Assembly (NCBI GenBank): GCA_949317995.1
Contig: OX439040.1
Coordinates: forward strand, 23,617,830 to 23,681,829
Length of the DNA: 64,000 nucleotides
Origin: Acholoe squamosa
Taxonomy: Eukaryota; Annelida; Polychaeta; Phyllodocida; Polynoidae
Reading direction: 5' to 3'
The notes beneath the pieces were generated by a model that saw only the letters and a program-made list of their open reading frames with translations, was not told where the DNA came from and searched no databases. Position numbers and translations under genes: made by a program. Positions 60,069-64,000 of the stretch are shown here, piece after piece; within the stretch, counting starts at the first letter, position 1; every line of letters begins with the position of its first letter.

Positions 60069-61042
60069 TAGGGTAGGGTGGGGTAAGACACGTCCTTAAT
60101 TTACAACTGTGTCATTTCTAAGAAATTTATTGCTACTTATAGAATATTTTTTACATTAATCAAAGGATGGAATAATATGTTCTTCATGTGCAAAAGCTTG
60201 TCAGCCCTGCCTCATAGAATGTTACGATAAAGCAAACATGTGTGAAATAAAGTGGGCCTTTTACCCCATTGTCCAGAGGCTGGGGTAGAAGGCCCACAGC
60301 CTTCGGGGTAAAAGGCCAACATGCATATAAAAGTGCATCATAATTGGAAAAAATGCTCCATTTAGATTCTTGTCATCAGAAAAGGTACTAAAGATAATCT
60401 TCATAAGCTACAACTAAGATTTGGACTTAGTAAATCACCTAAAGTGGCACTTAAGATATTTCATACTGAAGTTCAAGGGATTACAGTGTAGGATAAGGTA
60501 AAATACCCTAATTACATGTAAATGAGCTAGTTCTAAGAAAATATTTCCAAATTAGTACATATTTTTCAAACTAATAAAGAGATAAAGAAGGGTATAATAA
60601 TTGTGGAATAGGTTGTCAGCCTAGCCTCATGGAATATTCCATTAGAGTTTTTGACAAAAATCAGGGCATTTTACCCTGCATGTTAAAAGGCCGGGGTAAA
60701 AGGCCCACACTGATGGGCCAAAAAGCCCATGGATCCGATGCTGAGATAATGGTCACCTTATAGCACCTCAGCTAATAATGTTGACCCCCTTAACTTGCTA
60801 TCCAACAAAGCATGCACATTTCAGGACCCTTTTATTTCTAATTATCTGAAATTGAACATGATGACCTTAACAGTTATGAAATATTGAATGTCTAATAACT
60901 CAGTTGTTTCTCATCCAATCACAATGAAAACATACAAAAGATGTCTCCTTGAGGTAATCTTTACTTCCAAGTGTTAAATGGCTGTATACAACTAGAACCA
61001 TAGACATGAGAGCTAAAGGGCCTCTTACCCCTTCCTACCCTA
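60069..61042. mobile_element. 974-bp TIR element with internal duplication
   Basis: The left end TAGGGTAGGGTGGGGTAAGA and the right end TCTTACCCCTTCCTACCCTA are inverted repeats with three mismatches. The interior has two diverged copies, about 60.09-60.30 and 60.48-60.72 kb, sharing TTGTCAGCC..GCCTCATRGAAT and GGGGTARAAGGCCCAC. It has no ORF. Confidence 0.6.
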
Positions 61043-61152
61043 GAAGAACACAGGATCGACTGATTGCAAGGTTTTGGTACATATGAACAGGAATTGATTT
61101 TCAGATTTTCTTCCTATAGCCAATTCCATGTCTAAATAGGGTCTAAATCTTA

Positions 61153-61360
61153 GGCCACACCAAAGAAATAAGTTGAGTGAGCAATTAAGCAATGTTTTAA
61201 AGAACTTTTTGTCATCTGATGGATTCCTTGCTGGAAAAGTAAGGCACAAACACATTTTCAATCAAAAAAAAAAGAAAAGAAATTGCCAAACATCACAAAG
61301 AGAAAACTTTCAGAAAATGAGGTGAGAGTAATCGTAGACAAGATTTTTTATTTTCAAGAG
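61153..61360. mobile_element. truncated relative of the GGCCACACC MITE
   Basis: It begins GGCCACACCAAAGAAATAAG after TTA. It shares, in the opposite internal orientation, GGATTCCTTGCTGGAAAA, GCCAAACATCACAAAGAG and CGTAGACAAGATTTTT with 7931-8232. The right terminus is missing. Confidence 0.6.
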
Positions 61361-62729
61361 GATCAAATGAACTTCTCTGGATTCAGTGTTTATCACTTCA
61401 CTCACTAGTAACGGTTCGTTGACATAAGAATGACTTTTTCAAATATAAATTTTCCTGTAAATTAACTAAGGCTATATAGGTATCTGATACATCAATGATT
61501 AGTTTTATAATGAGTGTTCCCTGCTGATTTTTTTAAGTGGTTGTTGAACCATTTTTACGATAAAGGGAGCCAACATGCCTTTTTTCTATATGATGGTGGC
61601 ATGCCAAAACTTGAAAAGCAAATATTATCATAAATTATAAATAATTCATGACTAGTAAGACTATCTGTGACCTAACAGGAGTCAATTTGATGGTGTACAA
61701 ACCTTTAATGCAGGACTCATATTTAGATGTTTGATTTCCTCAAAATATGTTTTGGATAAACCACTATTTTAGGCAAAATTGAAGCACTCACAACCCTATT
61801 TCATTCACCAATGCATAAAAATGGATTTAACCCATTCCTCACGATCCCTTTGTAATGTTGAAAACTTATATGACTAAAGTGAGTGTTTTCATTTACAATC
61901 TGAGAAATAATAGGCCTTCTGATATTGACAATGTTCTTATTTTGGGCTGGTTTGCTTTATCTGAAGTTACTGGTTCGCTTTACCTAAGATTTTGAAATAA
62001 AGCAAGCCAGATTGAATGTTTCCATTCCATTGAATTTGTGAGAATAATTTTTCATTTCATCAAGCTATTTTTATTATTCATTACTTCCTCAATCTTACAT
62101 ATTCATTTTACTTAATATTTGTGTTTTTTGAAGGATTTTTAGGACTTTATGAATTAAGCCCAAAAAAAGTCGGCAGCAAGAAATTTAGACCTCTAGAGAT
62201 AAGTCATGACAGGAAAAATTGTACGTGTGACTTGTCAGAGTAGGCTCAGGATCACATGTAATAGGGTCGTGTGTGGGCAATTTAAGATTCTTTACTGTCA
62301 TTCTATTTCTTTTTTTAATCATTCGTTGGTTTAAAGGAGAGGAATTTCAATTGTTAGTAGAGTAAATATATGGCCATCTCCTAAGAAAAAGAACGTTTAT
62401 TCATGCCACTTGTGGGCCTACAGTGGGCATATGGCTACGAGTATGTCCATAAAGTAGTGTTTCTGTTTTATTTTACCTATTAGACTATAACAGCAACAGC
62501 TAGATATTTTTTCAGTACCAGGACTGAGAAAAATCAATTTTAAGTGTCAAATACATGCATTTTTGCCTGCTAGAATGATGATCGCTGTATATCGACGTCA
62601 TAATTCTACGCTGAATTGATGTATTGCATGTGTGGGAGTACCCAAAAGGTGACACCCCCACCCCTCTGCAGCACCCCCATGCCAAGTCAAACATATTGCA
62701 TGCATCATGCTGTATTAATGCATTTGATA
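61361..62729 (+). other. gene-less interval
   Basis: AT-rich sequence with no supported ORF, repeat or RNA gene. Confidence 0.3.
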
Positions 62730-62905
62730 TAATACATACACATATGTAACGTAACGTATGTAACTAGCATATGTAATGTACATAACTAATGTATGTAATG
62801 TACATATGTAACTAATGTATGCAATGTACATATGTAACTAACGTATGTAACATACGAATATGTAACATATGTATGTAACATATATATGTGTGTGTGTATG
62901 TATAA
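62730..62905 (+). repeat. ATGTA-rich simple repeat
   Basis: Words of the type ACATATGTAACTAATGTATG and GTAATGTACATATGT alternate, grading into a short (TG)n run. Strongly self-complementary because ACATATGT and TACATGTA-like words are palindromic. Confidence 0.8.
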
Positions 62906-63762
62906 GTACCAACCTTATCACAGCATGTGCATGTATATATTTGCAATGCATATGTGCATCATCTCCAAAATACTGTCCAGGTATCAATGCAAATGTGTAT
63001 CTTCCTTTGAAAATCTTTTTTCATTTCCCTTGAATTAAGTGAATATCAGTAGCCTTAGGCATGTCTATTCCCACACAATTCCACCATGGTTTTTTTTTGA
63101 GTCCTTGGGTGTATCTTTACATATTAAAAGTATACCAAAAAATTCTGGGGGGTATCCAAAATGGTGACAGAATATCAGAATTTCTAGAGATTCATCTATC
63201 TCTGGTCCTTTTCAACATAGAAAAGTGATTTAAAGTTCTAGATATATGTTTATGAGGTCAAGGAATTCATATCTATCATCCATCTTGACCCCCCCCCCCC
63301 CCGCCCAGCAATAAATGACTCGCCCCTTATATCTGAATGCTTCAACTAAAAAAAAAATTAATGACAACTTAGAAGAACAAATAATAAATCTAGATCTGTT
63401 GGGATAAATGCTTCAACACCTCCACTCCTGATGATTCTTATGAGTAGGCTAGAAAAGGGCCATCCATAAATGACATCATTCCAAATCATACCATATTTGA
63501 CCAGATCCTCCCTGTTACCCCCCTCCTAGTCACGTTTTCGGCCAACACTTTTGTTCCCAAGCTAAAAATCTGCCTGATAAGCAAAGTGACAATAGCCTTA
63601 TAACATACAAACGAGGATTCAAAGTTTTATATTCTTAAGGATATTAGGTTAAGGCTTTGAGAATGGTGATCAATCTATAGAATTTTTGCATGTTAAGTAA
63701 GGTAGTACATCATCGATGTAAGTGCTCTTACTTTTCCTCAGATTAATCTTTAAAGATAGCAT
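62906..63762 (+). other. gene-less interval
   Basis: Nothing supported except a C-run at about 63290-63302 and A-rich stretches. Confidence 0.3.
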
Positions 63763-63990
63763 TTTTACAGTGTAAGGAGGGGCAGTAAGTTCAATACATG
63801 TTTTTATAGTGTAGGGAGGGGCAGTGTAATTTCAACACATATTTTTTACAGTGTAGGGAGGGGCAGTGTAATTTCAACACACATTTTTACAGTGTAGGGA
63901 GGGGCAGTGTAATTTCAACACACATTTTTACAGTGTAGGGAGGGCAGTGTTTACAATTTCAACACACATTTTTTACAGTGAAAGACTGCT
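63763..63990 (+). repeat. 42-bp minisatellite, five to six units
   Basis: TTTTTACAGTGTAGGGAGGG plus GCAGTGTAATTTCAACACACA repeats with a 41-44 bp period, from about 63763 to the window end region. The first and last units are diverged. The array may continue a little past 63990. Confidence 0.85.
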
Positions 63991-64000
63991 CACCAGCACT

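Noticed and set aside
1..64000. tRNA genes, rRNA, CRISPR arrays, bacterial operons
   Set aside because: No tRNA B-box plus cloverleaf, no rRNA-like block and no regularly spaced repeats with unique spacers were seen. The window is metazoan nuclear DNA.

Overview
This is eukaryotic, metazoan nuclear DNA. It has spliced genes with GT-AG introns and long AT-rich non-coding stretches. Retrotransposons and small TIR elements are nested many deep. Two host genes can be read. The first is the 3' part of a multi-exon HEAT-repeat protein gene on the + strand (exons 235-11104, HEATR4-like). The second is a complete casein kinase 1 delta/epsilon gene on the - strand (eight coding exons, 56323 down to 47389). 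The repeat repertoire (DIRS-type tyrosine-recombinase element, I-type LINE with RNase H, CR1-like LINE, many MITEs) suggests a marine invertebrate bilaterian such as an echinoderm, hemichordate, cephalochordate or mollusc. I cannot fix the species from the sequence.

Layout. 0.2-11.8 kb: HEAT-repeat gene, with MITEs in its introns at 1.84, 2.59, 6.41 and 7.93 kb. 12.3-39.0 kb: one decayed DIRS-like retrotransposon broken open by later insertions. Its pieces read in order on the + strand: gag (12.3-13.4 kb), RT start (13.4-13.54 and 19.14-19.52 kb), RT middle (35.75-36.33 kb), RT end plus RNase H (37.13-37.95 kb) and tyrosine recombinase (38.03-38.97 kb). Insert 1 (about 13.55-19.13 kb, - strand) holds a CR1-like LINE ORF2, an intact 242-aa SGNH-hydrolase ORF and a NADAR-domain remnant. 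Insert 2 (19.52-35.75 kb) is a pile of elements: a 2.6-kb non-coding TIR element, LTR-like direct repeats, a nearly complete I-type LINE with a younger copy of its own 3' end inserted into it, a 60/40-bp minisatellite, a foldback element and a third LINE 3' end. Two smaller inserts lie at 35.92-36.08 and 36.33-37.13 kb.

39-47.4 kb is gene-poor and carries MITEs and an LTR-like promoter/polyA region. 47.4-56.6 kb is the CK1 gene. 56.8-64 kb lacks recognisable genes. It has a 3.2-kb TIR element with an internal 92-bp tandem repeat, a 1-kb TIR element with an internal duplication, a degraded MITE, an ATGTA-rich simple repeat and a 42-bp minisatellite at the end.

The most interesting points are the stratigraphy of nested insertions, the NADAR + SGNH pair beside a LINE, the self-nested I-type LINE with an 8-bp target duplication, and two multi-kilobase non-coding TIR elements built around internal satellite repeats.
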